Source: Gimesia maris (GTDB lineage Bacteria > Planctomycetota > Planctomycetia > Planctomycetales > Planctomycetaceae). From it: a stretch of 64,000 bases of DNA. A program made the position numbers and the translations under genes. Of this stretch, positions 9,182 to 17,617 are shown piece after piece. The stretch spans positions 1,012,001-1,076,000 of the forward strand of contig NZ_CP042910.1 of assembly GCF_008298035.1 (NCBI RefSeq). Direction: 5' to 3'. The notes beneath the pieces were generated by a model. It was not told the DNA's origin, ran no database searches, and saw only the letters and a list, made by a program, of their open reading frames with translations. Numbering within the stretch: the stretch's first letter is position 1; every line of letters begins with the position of its first letter.

Positions 9182-9451
9182 CTACGTTGACGGCTGGAAT
9201 CCCATCACCTGGTAACGGGCGAGTTCTACCGGATCAGTCAGTTTGATGGCACAGATCGCACTATAGGAAAGCATTACTTTTCGTGCCCCGAGAGAGTCGG
9301 GTTTGTCCCGTTCGAACATCACGACCGAACTCGACATCAGGAAATTCTGAAAGGGAATTGATTCCTGGTAAGTGGTGACGACAATCCCCTTTTTGGGGAT
9401 CGCAGCCGGCCAGTTTTCCAGAATCGAACGCCAGCCTTCTGCACTATCCAT
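9182..9451 (-). CDS. Small conserved protein of unknown function
   Basis: About 89 aa, soluble, beginning MDSAEGWRSILENWP and ending YQVMGFQPST. I recognise no domain; the sequence has the look of a small planctomycete-restricted family (WRSILENWP...PKKGIVVTT...FERDKPDSLGARKVMLSYSAICAIKLTDP). The start at 9451 is favoured because GAGAA lies about 5-8 nt upstream; the ATG at 9463 is the alternative. A much longer frame reaching 9583 has an arginine/phenylalanine-rich N-terminus that looks non-coding. It is convergent with the UbiA-family gene and divergent from the MFS gene. The wording of the sequence hints at a small beta-rich domain, but no function can be given. Confidence 0.65.
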   Translation of the reverse strand: MDSAEGWRSILENWPAAIPKKGIVVTTYQESIPFQNFLMSSSVVMFERDKPDSLGARKVMLSYSAICAIKLTDPVELARYQVMGFQPST

Positions 9452-9736
9452 GGTATTTCTCATTATGTGAATGGTTGAATAAAAAGGTTTTGGAAAGCGA
9501 AAGATAAATCTTCCCCTGCAATTCGGCAAGAGGAACATTTTCAGAACGGAACAGGACCGCGGTTTCCGACCGACAGGGGACACGCTATGATTCTCCTGAT
9601 GCTCCCGCTTCTAGAACGCGTCGTATTTAACCAGGGCGTCTCTCGATCTATGATACTCGGGCCAAATGGCCCTGGAGACGCGACAGTAAAACTGGGCACA
9701 GTCTAACATCACTATTGCTGAGATCGTTTTCGTACA

Positions 9737-10984
9737 TTGCTGACTCCCGAATTACAACAGAAACCTGTGACGATTGGTTTTCGCGAATTCGTCGCTCTGA
9801 TGGCATTGATGCAGTCATTGGTGGCGCTGTCGATCGATGCCATGCTGCCGGCCTTAACCGAAATCGGTAAGGAACTGGGAGCCTCTCAAGCGAATGACAG
9901 TCAATTAATCGTTTCATTCCTGTTTCTGGGACTTGCCTTCGGACAGGGTATTTACGGTCCTCTTTCTGATACCACGGGGCGAAAACCCTCCCTGTATCTC
10001 GGTTTTGCTCTCTTCCTCGCAGGGGGGCTGCTCTGCCTGTTTTCCACCGATCTGAAAGTCATGCTGGCCGGACGCTTTCTCCAGGGACTGGGCCTGGCTG
10101 CCCCCCGGTGTGTGATTGTGGCCATCGTCCGTGATCAATACGAAGGCCCCCAGATGGCACGCGTGATGTCATTTGTCATGACGATATTTATTTTTGTCCC
10201 CGCGATTGCACCGACGCTGGGACAGGGGATTCTCATGGTGGCGCACTGGCGAGCCATCTTTGCAGCACTGTTAGCCTGCGGGATTATTACCCTGGTCTGG
10301 CTGGCAACCCGGTTGCCGGAAACTCTGCCGGTGGAACGCCGCATTCCCTTTTCGTTGACTCGAATCAAAAACGCAATCCGGGAAGTCTGTTCGCATCGGG
10401 TTTCCATCGGCTATACGATTTCACTCGGGCTTATCTCCAGCGCGTTTCTGGGATACTTAAGTTCGGCGCAGCAGATCTTTCAGAAACAATATCAGCTGGG
10501 AACGCTGTTTCCGCTCTACTTTGCTGTCCTGGCACTCTGTATCGGCAGTGCTTCCTTTGCCAATGGCAGGCTGGTCATGCGGTTTGGCATGCAGAGTCTG
10601 TCCCGCTGGTCGAAGCGGATTTCCACCGTTCTTTCGCTCCTGTTTTTTCTGTACGTGCTCTCCGTCGGCGGTCAGCCTCCGCTATGGACTTTGATGGCTT
10701 ATATGATGGTGACCCTCTTCTGTTTCGGTATCATGTATGGAAATCTGAATGCGATGGCGATGGAGCCGCTGGGACATATCGCCGGTGTGGGAGCGGCCGT
10801 CATGGGGGCCCTCTCCACGTTGATCTCTGTTCCCTGTGGCATTCTGATCGGTCTGAGTTATAACGGCACGGTAATTCCTGTGATCAGCGGTTTTACAATT
10901 TCCGGCATCCTGATCGTCATCGTGATGCACTGGATTGAATCAGCGTCCGAGAAGAGAATCATGGATTCTGATTCTTCAGAGTGA
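9737..10984 (+). CDS. MFS transporter, Bcr/CflA drug-resistance type
   Basis: Proton-driven major facilitator of 12 hydrophobic segments over ~415 aa. The loop 2-3 motif A is visible as GPLSDTTGRKPSLYLGF (~75), and VALSIDAMLPALTEIGKELG near residue 30 is typical of the Bcr/CflA subfamily of multidrug exporters. The start appears to be TTG at 9737: an in-frame TGA stands at 9719 and no ATG occurs between it and the first membrane segment. This is a rare start and suggests modest expression. It stands alone between a divergent small gene and the CHAD gene 148 nt downstream. The substrate is unknown. Confidence 0.85.
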   Translation: MLTPELQQKPVTIGFREFVALMALMQSLVALSIDAMLPALTEIGKELGASQANDSQLIVSFLFLGLAFGQGIYGPLSDTTGRKPSLYLGFALFLAGGLLCLFSTDLKVMLAGRFLQGLGLAAPRCVIVAIVRDQYEGPQMARVMSFVMTIFIFVPAIAPTLGQGILMVAHWRAIFAALLACGIITLVWLATRLPETLPVERRIPFSLTRIKNAIREVCSHRVSIGYTISLGLISSAFLGYLSSAQQIFQKQYQLGTLFPLYFAVLALCIGSASFANGRLVMRFGMQSLSRWSKRISTVLSLLFFLYVLSVGGQPPLWTLMAYMMVTLFCFGIMYGNLNAMAMEPLGHIAGVGAAVMGALSTLISVPCGILIGLSYNGTVIPVISGFTISGILIVIVMHWIESASEKRIMDSDSSE

Positions 10985-11132
10985 CATCTTGACAGGGGCA
11001 TATCGGTTAAATTTGCAGATCGATTATGATAAATTGAAAATACATTCTGTTCCCCTTTATCAAACAGATGTTTCCCTCGACGGCGGAAATAACTTCAGTC
11101 CTGCCTTACCAGTTCAGATATGGATTTAAGAG

Positions 11133-12044
11133 ATGGGTTATCAGTTCAAGCAACAGGAATCGCTGGCATCAGGCGTCCGTCGGATTGCCGGCGAGCAGTT
11201 GAGCCAGGCGATTCAGATTCTGCAGGACCCGGAGCAGAACCGCCATTACGCCATCCATGAAGTTCGCAAACGCTTCAAGAAACTGCGCGGCCTGGTTCGT
11301 CTCGTCCGTAGTGGTCTGGGGGATGAATACACCACTGTCAATGTCTGGTATCGCGATGCCGGCCGCCGACTCTCGCGGATTCGCGATGCAGAATCTCTGC
11401 TGGAATCGCTGCAGTCTCTGCAGGAGCGTTATCCTGACCCCGCTTATTCCGCGTTGTTTGCAGAGTTCGAGAATCGCCTGCAAACGCGTAAACAGAAAGT
11501 CGTCGACGAATGGGTCGACCTCGACCAGGAACTGAAACAGCTTTCTTCAGAGCTGCAGCAGGCAAAGCAACTGGTCGAAAACTGGAAGATCAAAGGCGCC
11601 TCTACCAAAGTACTCAAAGCGGGCCTGAAACTGAACTATCAACGCGGCGTAGAGGCATTGACACAGCTGCATCAGAGTCCGAGCGATGAGCTGTTTCACG
11701 AATGCCGCAAACGCAGCAAATACCACCTGTATCATATCCGACTGCTCAACGCAGTCTGGCCGACGATTCTTTCCGCGCGCCAGGCGGAACTCGATGAACT
11801 CAACGATTATCTCGGCGACGACCACGACCTGGCGGTTATGACACAGGTCTTCACCGGAGAACCCGAGACCTTCGGTACTTCAGCCGATGTTGAGCAACTA
11901 CTGACGCTCATTCGACAGCAGAGACACGACCTGCAGTCAGCAGGACTCAAACTGGCGGATCGTATCTTCGCAGAAAAACCCAAAGCGTTCGCCCATCGCA
12001 TCAAAAACTACTGGAAGCTCTGGAAAGAGAAACCAGTCAACTGA
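11133..12044 (+). CDS. CHAD domain-containing protein
   Basis: All-helical CHAD domain protein of 303 aa. Conserved histidine/basic surfaces are seen in HYAIHEVRKRFKKLRGLVRL (~40-60), in LFHECRKRSKYHLYHIRLL (~190) and in the YLGDDHDLAVM motif (~227). CHAD domains bind inorganic polyphosphate and often sit next to CYTH/polyphosphate enzymes; no such partner is nearby, so this is a stand-alone CHAD protein, possibly associated with polyphosphate granules. Glu/Gln/Lys-rich helices (~115-160) predict a coiled-coil-like central part. The ATG at 11133 lacks a well-spaced Shine-Dalgarno. Confidence 0.9.
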   Translation: MGYQFKQQESLASGVRRIAGEQLSQAIQILQDPEQNRHYAIHEVRKRFKKLRGLVRLVRSGLGDEYTTVNVWYRDAGRRLSRIRDAESLLESLQSLQERYPDPAYSALFAEFENRLQTRKQKVVDEWVDLDQELKQLSSELQQAKQLVENWKIKGASTKVLKAGLKLNYQRGVEALTQLHQSPSDELFHECRKRSKYHLYHIRLLNAVWPTILSARQAELDELNDYLGDDHDLAVMTQVFTGEPETFGTSADVEQLLTLIRQQRHDLQSAGLKLADRIFAEKPKAFAHRIKNYWKLWKEKPVN

Positions 12045-12503
12045 GCACTGCTGCCGCCTGTTCAGCGATCAGATTCGACTTGACCCACGCGCGCCGTTGT
12101 CGAAACTCCGTGGTTATGCGTCGCGCGCGTAGCACAGATTTTCGACAGTAAACATGTTTCATAACCAGGCATCTGATCAGCATAAAACCTCCCTGTTTCA
12201 GACCATTTTGTTAAAAACAGTTCCCTGTATACACTCATGTTCGATACGCTGTCAGACACTTACGGGACGCATTCACGCATCGGAAAACCAGTTTTTCGTC
12301 CAGTCACGCACTGTTTCGCACTTGTCAGTCTGGCATGTTTAAAATATACAAAAGACGGGTTGCATCAGCGAAGTCCAGCAGCGGCGATATCTCATTTCAT
12401 GCACGTTCATCGGGAGTGGTCGCCTTACGACTGCGAATAGTTGCAATCTTCCCATTGGGATTTTATCAGAAATCCATAGACGACCTGAGATGAACATTCC
12501 GCA
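12045..12503. other. Intergenic region with a GC-alternating hairpin
   Basis: 459 bp between convergent CHAD and GNAT genes. An 8-bp inverted repeat acgcgcgc / gcgcgcgt (12087-12094 with 12123-12130, 28-nt loop) is the only notable structure; it could terminate or protect the CHAD transcript although there is no T-run. The remaining ~370 bp hold only short frames that I do not believe. Confidence 0.4.
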
Positions 12504-13013
12504 TCACTCTGCTGCCGGGATCCGCAACAGCGAAATCAGCAGCCCCCGTTTCTGTCCCTGCACTTCAGCGATTTCCGGCAGATGCCCGCAGACTTCAAAT
12601 CCGAACTTTTCATTCAGATGCCGCGTCCCTTCGTTGTGATCAAAGTGCATGCCCACCAGAGTGGTGATTCCGAGCGCCGGGCAGGCGTCAATCATCTTCT
12701 GCAGCAGAAACGTTCCCAGTCCCTGCTTCTGATGAGAGTTCGACAGGTACAGACTGACTTCCGCGGTCTTGTCATACGCGGGCCGACCGGCATAAAACGA
12801 AGTCACATAGATGCAGCCCACGATCTGGCGCGCCTCATCTTCCGCGACCCAGATCGGTCGTTTCTCCGGGGAGAACTGCGCGAACCACTGCAGCCGACTC
12901 TCAACCGTAATTGGCTTCGTATCCGCCGTCGCGGTACCGGCGGGGATCGACTCATTATAAATATCCACAATCGCAGGCAGATCGTCCAGGGTAGCATCGC
13001 GGGTGGTGATCAT
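12504..13013 (-). CDS. GNAT-family N-acetyltransferase (phosphinothricin/methionine-sulfoximine type)
   Basis: Acetyl-CoA-dependent N-acetyltransferase of ~169 aa. Motif A (acetyl-CoA pyrophosphate loop) is seen as HQKQGLGTFLLQKMI, with the beta4 strand AEVSLYLSN before it and the motif B stretch RHLNEKFGFEVCGHLPEI after it. The overall layout (TRDATLDDLPAIVDIYNESI at the N-terminus) is that of the PAT/Bar/YncA subfamily, which acetylates phosphinothricin- or methionine-sulfoximine-like amines; the true substrate is unknown. I choose the ATG at 13013; an in-frame ATG at 13082 would add 23 residues not seen in the family. Single gene, divergent from DUF1569. Confidence 0.88.
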   Translation of the reverse strand: MITTRDATLDDLPAIVDIYNESIPAGTATADTKPITVESRLQWFAQFSPEKRPIWVAEDEARQIVGCIYVTSFYAGRPAYDKTAEVSLYLSNSHQKQGLGTFLLQKMIDACPALGITTLVGMHFDHNEGTRHLNEKFGFEVCGHLPEIAEVQGQKRGLLISLLRIPAAE

Positions 13014-13241
13014 GGTTTTCAGAATCCGGAGAGAAGAAGAATCGCACACGCCTGCGAAGCGAGCATGTTCGTGTGTTTTCATGTTTTACGTGGTAAAAAA
13101 ATCAAAGAATCTAATGCAATGACTTCTGTATTCCCTGTTCGAAAAAGTATACTACAACTCACAAACAGAACGTAGCCACGACGTCTGTCGGCAGCAAAAT
13201 TCGATATAGAAACATCACGCGAAACAACAGAGAGAACTCAG

Positions 13242-13727
13242 ATGATCAACGACCTGCGGGAGCTGCAGTTTCACCACCTGGAAGACGCCGTCGCCGAAGT
13301 TGAGTCGCTGTTGCAGACCGGTTACACGCAGCGGGGCAAGTGGAATCTGGCCCAGGTCTGCAGGCATCTGACCCTGGTGCAGGATCCGGGTGTCGACGGC
13401 TATCCACTCTGGCTCTCCCTGTTTGCACCGCTGCGACCATTGATGCGCCGCATTCTATTACCCCGTCTGCTGAAAGGCGATTCCCCGCAAGGCATTCCCA
13501 CGTCTCCGATCTTTGTCCCGTCTGGTGATCTGGATGACGCCATTGAGGCGGAAAAATTCGCAGCAAGCGTGACCCGCTATAAAGCCCATCCGGGACCCTA
13601 TGCCCCGCATCCCGGTTTCGGCTGCCTCGATCCCGAAACCCTGGAAAAGGTTTATACCACCCACGCCGCCCATCACCTGCGGTTTCTGGAACCTCGTTTC
13701 GAAGTCTCTGAATCAAAAGGTTCTTGA
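13242..13727 (+). CDS. DUF1569 domain-containing protein
   Basis: 161-aa soluble protein of the DUF1569 family, a DinB-like four-helix group of unknown function. Typical elements are GKWNLAQVCRHLTLVQDPGVDGY (~33-55) and the His-containing C-terminal THAAHHLRFLEP (~140). Three histidines in DinB-like folds often bind a metal; whether they do here is not shown. The start at 13242 follows a GAGAGAA stretch. The 3' half (13491-13693) is duplicated about 3.9 kb downstream at 17369-17571. Its stop codon overlaps the possible -35 element of the next gene. Confidence 0.88.
   Translation: MINDLRELQFHHLEDAVAEVESLLQTGYTQRGKWNLAQVCRHLTLVQDPGVDGYPLWLSLFAPLRPLMRRILLPRLLKGDSPQGIPTSPIFVPSGDLDDAIEAEKFAASVTRYKAHPGPYAPHPGFGCLDPETLEKVYTTHAAHHLRFLEPRFEVSESKGS
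13491..13693 (+). repeat. Direct repeat copy 1 (inside DUF1569 gene)
   Basis: 203 bp that recur at 17369-17571 in the same orientation. I count nine mismatches by eye and no gaps, mostly at third codon positions. This copy is in the intact gene; the other is a fragment. Confidence 0.9.
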
Positions 13728-13752
13728 CAGATTCGCTGGTCTGCGCTACAAA
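13724..13752 (+). promoter_or_regulatory. Candidate sigma70-type promoter of the WD40-like gene
   Basis: TTGACA at 13724-13729, a 17-bp spacer and TACAAA at 13747-13752. The -35 box overlaps the DUF1569 stop codon. A transcript from here would have a leader of about 95 nt before the ATG at 13853. Sequence match only. Confidence 0.4.
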
Positions 13753-13852
13753 CTGTAGGTGCTCTGTACACGATTACGTCTGAACTCTAAATGTAGTGAC
13801 TAGAGAATATTCTTTTGAAGCATGAACTGATGAGCCAGGAAAGGCTTAAGGC

Positions 13853-15157
13853 ATGGATCGGTGTCCTTCTTCGCTGCCCGTAGCTGTTTGTGTATTGATG
13901 GGCAGTTTCCTATGTAACTTGATTCATGTCAGTTACGGCCAGACCTCACAGGAGTTAGCCCCGCAGACTCTCTTGCACGGGGGATTGAACGACGTTATTG
14001 CTGTCTGCTTTTCAAAATCCGGCAACGAACTGGCAGCTGTAGACAGTGAAGGATTACTGGCAATCTGGCAGATAGACCAGAAAAAACTTATTGGAAAAGT
14101 CCAGTTGTCAGATGGAATGGGGGATCTGCCTTGTCTGGAATGGGACGCCGAAGGATCGAAGTTACTCATCTGGTCTCATAAAGTTGGTGCGTTTGTGATA
14201 GATCCGCGTTCAATGAAACAGACTACAATCTTTTCAAAATCGAAAGAGTTACAGGGAACGATTCCCTATCGTTACCGTTCAACTCAAGATCTGAGGTTGT
14301 CTCCAGATGGCAAGTCTCTCCTGCGTGTACAATCTGCGCTGATCGATGTTACCGATGAAGTGCAGGCGTCAGGTTCAGTTCCTTCGTTTTTAGAAGAAAT
14401 CAATATTGAGACAGAAAAAGTATTAAAACTGGATGCTCCCAGATACATCATGTGTGTTGCATATTATCAAAATGGGCAATTTCTGGTGACTGACTGGGAT
14501 GCCACATTATTTAAAGGGTATTTGAATCCGGGTTCTCAGAAAACACAAGTTCTTAGAAAAACCAGTAAAGGGAGACAGGAACTCTATAATAATATAACTA
14601 TGGTTTATCGGGGGGCACTAGATCTATCTGCGGATGAAAAATACGCCGTGGTTAGCGGTGTTTCGGGAGAATTTAAATATGATAAATCTGGCGAAGTAAA
14701 GAACAGCATCTCGGGAGTAGTTGATGTCTTTCAACTTGACCCATTGGAAAAAATCAAAACACTTCCAATTACGAAAATTAATTTTGAAGACCAGCGAATT
14801 TCCAATATTTTCAGTCAGTTGAATACAGTTTGTATTTCTCCAGATAGTTCCTATATTGCTGCTGGTTCTCTGAGTGGGATTATCCAAATCTGGAATCGTA
14901 AAAATATGCAAACCGTTCGAGTAAAAAACCTTAAATATGAAGATACTCCTCGAGATATACATTTTGCACCAGGTAGACAACCACTTTGCGCTTTCATTGC
15001 AGGTCATGAGAACTCCTTCTACTTGTTTGATTTAAACAAAAAGCGGGATTTCAAGTTGAGTGCGGTTCAAACTTTTGACTGGTCAGCAGACGGAAAACAA
15101 CTTGCAGTCGGCGGAGGAGAAGACGGGGCGGTGCTTATTTTCCATATGGAAGAATAG
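13853..15157 (+). CDS. Secreted WD40-like beta-propeller protein
   Basis: 434-aa protein with an N-terminal signal peptide (residues ~1-30, hydrophobic core VAVCVLMGSFLCNLIHV, likely cut after SYG-Q). The rest reads as degenerate WD40 repeats: VIAVCFSKSGNELAAVDSEG then LLAIWQI, LNTVCISPDSSYIAAGSLSG then IIQIWNR, and FDWSADGKQLAVGGGEDG then AVLIFH. It is probably an extracytoplasmic propeller used for protein contacts, with no enzyme motif. AGGAAAGG lies about 10 nt upstream of the ATG. Much of the gene (roughly 14400-15050) is visibly richer in A and T than its neighbours, which suggests separate origin. It lies between two copies of a DUF1569 segment. Confidence 0.8.
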   Translation: MDRCPSSLPVAVCVLMGSFLCNLIHVSYGQTSQELAPQTLLHGGLNDVIAVCFSKSGNELAAVDSEGLLAIWQIDQKKLIGKVQLSDGMGDLPCLEWDAEGSKLLIWSHKVGAFVIDPRSMKQTTIFSKSKELQGTIPYRYRSTQDLRLSPDGKSLLRVQSALIDVTDEVQASGSVPSFLEEINIETEKVLKLDAPRYIMCVAYYQNGQFLVTDWDATLFKGYLNPGSQKTQVLRKTSKGRQELYNNITMVYRGALDLSADEKYAVVSGVSGEFKYDKSGEVKNSISGVVDVFQLDPLEKIKTLPITKINFEDQRISNIFSQLNTVCISPDSSYIAAGSLSGIIQIWNRKNMQTVRVKNLKYEDTPRDIHFAPGRQPLCAFIAGHENSFYLFDLNKKRDFKLSAVQTFDWSADGKQLAVGGGEDGAVLIFHMEE

Positions 15158-15460
15158 GCTCTACTGAAAGATCCTTTTCAGAAACAGCAAGATCTACACA
15201 GTCAAGAACGATTGTTCTATTTCTCAAGACAATCGAATAGCCTCATCTTACACTCAGTGCCTCATATTCCTGGATTCTGGAGGCAAAGAATAATTTTCTG
15301 GGTGAAATCGATTCAGGCGTTCGTGTAAGCTGGTGTTGTGGGGAGAGGAACCAGCTTCCCAATGGATGTGGCTCAAATTAAAACAGCATCCAGAATCTTT
15401 GCATGAGAGATAGCAACGCTTCAGATGGTCCGAGTAGTAGAAAGCCCTGTTATGGTGCAG

Positions 15461-17254
15461 ATGCGACGACCACGCTTCGGATACAACTTAATCATACTGG
15501 CGAACTTGCTGTTCCTCAGCACAAACTGCTCCGAGCAGAGGCCGGCACCGGTTGAGATGGACTGGTGCCTGTCAGACACGGGGGGGATCATCAGCAGTGG
15601 TTTCGAATTACGCGATGGTCGGGTGATTGGCGTCAATCTCGCGAGAATCAAGGAGGAAAGTGTTTCGGAAAAACTGCTGGCACTGCGTGAACTGGAGTCC
15701 CTGCGGCTGACCACACAGGCCTTTGACGCTCTGGGGTCTGAAGCGATTTCAAGCCAGTTCACACAACTGAATGAACTCTGCATTCGGTTTGAGGCATCGT
15801 CAGCTAGCGATCAGGGAGCAATAGCATTCGCTGAATATCGGCGGCTCCTGACTTTGCCTCACTTAAAAAAGTTGACGGTGGAAATTCTGCAGCTGACTGA
15901 GGACGGCAATTCTCTTCCCGTGACACCGGTCAGCCCCATTCTGCAGCTCGATATGGCAGTGAATCTACAATCACAGCTGTTCCCGGTATTGGACGGACTG
16001 CAATTGAAGCACTTGCGTTTACAGTTAACGCGGGACAGTCGCCCGTTCACTGCTGACGATCTGGAAGAGATCAATCGGCAGCTCAGTCTGGAATCATTCA
16101 CCTTTTTCGGGCCAACGTTATTTACCTTCCCCGGTCAGTCTCGTGTCGAACCGGCGCGAATTGACTTTTCCCGACTCAACAGACTCAATCGACTGCAGGA
16201 AGTGTCGCTGTGCAATGTGCATTTCGATCCGGCAGGCTTGCTGCATCTGCCGCAACTCAAACGACTCACGATCCGGGAATGTCAGTTGGAAACGTCTTCG
16301 TTCGAAGCTCTGCTGCAACATCCGTCCCTGGAAAAAGTGGTGGTGCTGGGATGCTCGAACGAGGATCTGAGGATCTCTCAGCCGTTACCCCCTGTGGACT
16401 CAAAACTGAAACAGATTGATCTGGAAATGGTCTCCCTGGCCGAACTGAAAATGTTCGCGAATCTAAACTGTGATATGCGCGTTACCCTCGGGAGCATAAA
16501 TTCAGAGCGTTATCTGGAACGTTTTTTCTGCTCGATGGGTGGCTCAGTTCTGCGTGTGGGAGAGCCGGAATTGCAGCAGTTGGACCAGCTGAAAACCATG
16601 TCAGAGTTAAAACTGGTGAATAGTGTATCTGGTACGATAGAACCCGCGATGATTGTGCGTCTGGCGGCGCTCCCTACCCTGCGGTCATTGACAGTGAACG
16701 GAGTCGATCTCAAGAAAAGCAAAGAGGAGTTGCCTCGTATAAAAGCCAACCCGAGATTGCAGCACCTTTCACTGCTGACATACCCCGGACCGGCACCGGA
16801 GATGCTCAATCGACTGCTTCCGCCTGAGCTGCTCAGCCTCTCGCTCAGAGCCAGTCAAGATACAGAGCAACATCCGGTTGATCCCTGGAAAATTTTAACC
16901 GTGCCTCCATTGTCTCAACTGCAAAAAATTGAGCTGAGTGATTTCCAATTTCTGCGTGATAAGTCGCGTATCCCCGTACAATTTCTTCCCCGGTCCTTAA
17001 GGCAGATCACGTTTGAATTCTGTGATCTGGATGCGGACTGTCTGGATTATATTTCGAAGCAGCCCCCTCAACTGAAAGAGTTCCGTATAACGGGGTTGAG
17101 CTCAGTTTCAAAGGATGACGATCTCTTAATGCTCAATCGTTATTCCAATCTGGAACGCATTGACCTGTTTAACAGCCAGATATCTGCAGGAGTCGCTTTT
17201 CAACTCAATGCCAGTCATGTCCGGATTGGCGGAGAGGAGATGTTTGACTGGTAA
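15461..17254 (+). CDS. Leucine-rich-repeat lipoprotein
   Basis: About 597 aa from the ATG at 15461, which gives the best signal sequence: MRRPRFGYNLIILANLLFLS then TNCS, a probable lipobox ending at Cys23. An in-frame ATG at 15425 would add 12 residues. The body has irregular leucine-rich repeats (for example LNRLQEVSLCNVHFDPAGLL, LPQLKRLTIRECQLETSSF, LPTLRSLTVNGVDL), without the tight 23-residue period of the other LRR protein at 17618-19030. Likely outer-membrane or periplasmic, with a binding role. No catalytic domain is seen. The -1 residue of the lipobox is Asn, which is unusual, so lipidation is uncertain. Confidence 0.78.
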   Translation: MRRPRFGYNLIILANLLFLSTNCSEQRPAPVEMDWCLSDTGGIISSGFELRDGRVIGVNLARIKEESVSEKLLALRELESLRLTTQAFDALGSEAISSQFTQLNELCIRFEASSASDQGAIAFAEYRRLLTLPHLKKLTVEILQLTEDGNSLPVTPVSPILQLDMAVNLQSQLFPVLDGLQLKHLRLQLTRDSRPFTADDLEEINRQLSLESFTFFGPTLFTFPGQSRVEPARIDFSRLNRLNRLQEVSLCNVHFDPAGLLHLPQLKRLTIRECQLETSSFEALLQHPSLEKVVVLGCSNEDLRISQPLPPVDSKLKQIDLEMVSLAELKMFANLNCDMRVTLGSINSERYLERFFCSMGGSVLRVGEPELQQLDQLKTMSELKLVNSVSGTIEPAMIVRLAALPTLRSLTVNGVDLKKSKEELPRIKANPRLQHLSLLTYPGPAPEMLNRLLPPELLSLSLRASQDTEQHPVDPWKILTVPPLSQLQKIELSDFQFLRDKSRIPVQFLPRSLRQITFEFCDLDADCLDYISKQPPQLKEFRITGLSSVSKDDDLLMLNRYSNLERIDLFNSQISAGVAFQLNASHVRIGGEEMFDW

Positions 17255-17368
17255 ATCAGAAAGCGACGAAGTTGAGAGAGGGAATCACTATGACTATACT
17301 TCATCACCATTCAGTCGAAAAACATCGTCCAGAAATTCCTTGGAACTGGCGTATATCGGTTGGGCGAG

Positions 17369-17590
17369 GGCATTCCCACGTCTCCGATCTTTGTCCCGTC
17401 CGGTGATCTGGATGACGCCATTGAGGCGGAAAAATCCGCAGCAAGCGTGACCCGCTACAAAGCTCATCCAGGACCCTATGCCCCCCATCCCGGTTTCGGC
17501 CGCCTCGATCCCGAAACCCTGGAAAAGGTTTATACGACCCACGCCGCCCATCATCTGCGGTTTCTGGAACCCGATACAGAATCGGCGTAA
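17369..17590 (+). pseudogene. Duplicated 3' fragment of the DUF1569 gene
   Basis: The in-frame translation from GIPTSPIFVPSGDLDDAIEA to THAAHHLRFLEP is nearly identical to the C-terminal half of the DUF1569 protein at 13242-13727, followed by a different short tail and TAA at 17588-17590. The N-terminal half is missing; upstream sequence (17255-17368) does not match the DUF1569 gene. A TTG at 17360 could initiate a 76-aa product but has no ribosome site. It is best read as the remnant of a duplication that bracketed the WD40 and LRR genes. Confidence 0.85.
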
Positions 17591-17617
17591 AGCTTTCGCT
17601 GGTCACGTTAACGAGTT

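Noticed and set aside
9182..9583. Longer version of the small minus-strand protein (133 aa)
   Set aside because: The extra N-terminal part is Arg/Phe-rich with no ribosome site; the start at 9451 is better supported.
17290..17400. Short frame starting at ATG 17290 (His-rich) over the DUF1569 fragment
   Set aside because: It runs through the duplicated segment in a different frame from the DUF1569 coding sequence, so it is a by-product of the junction.
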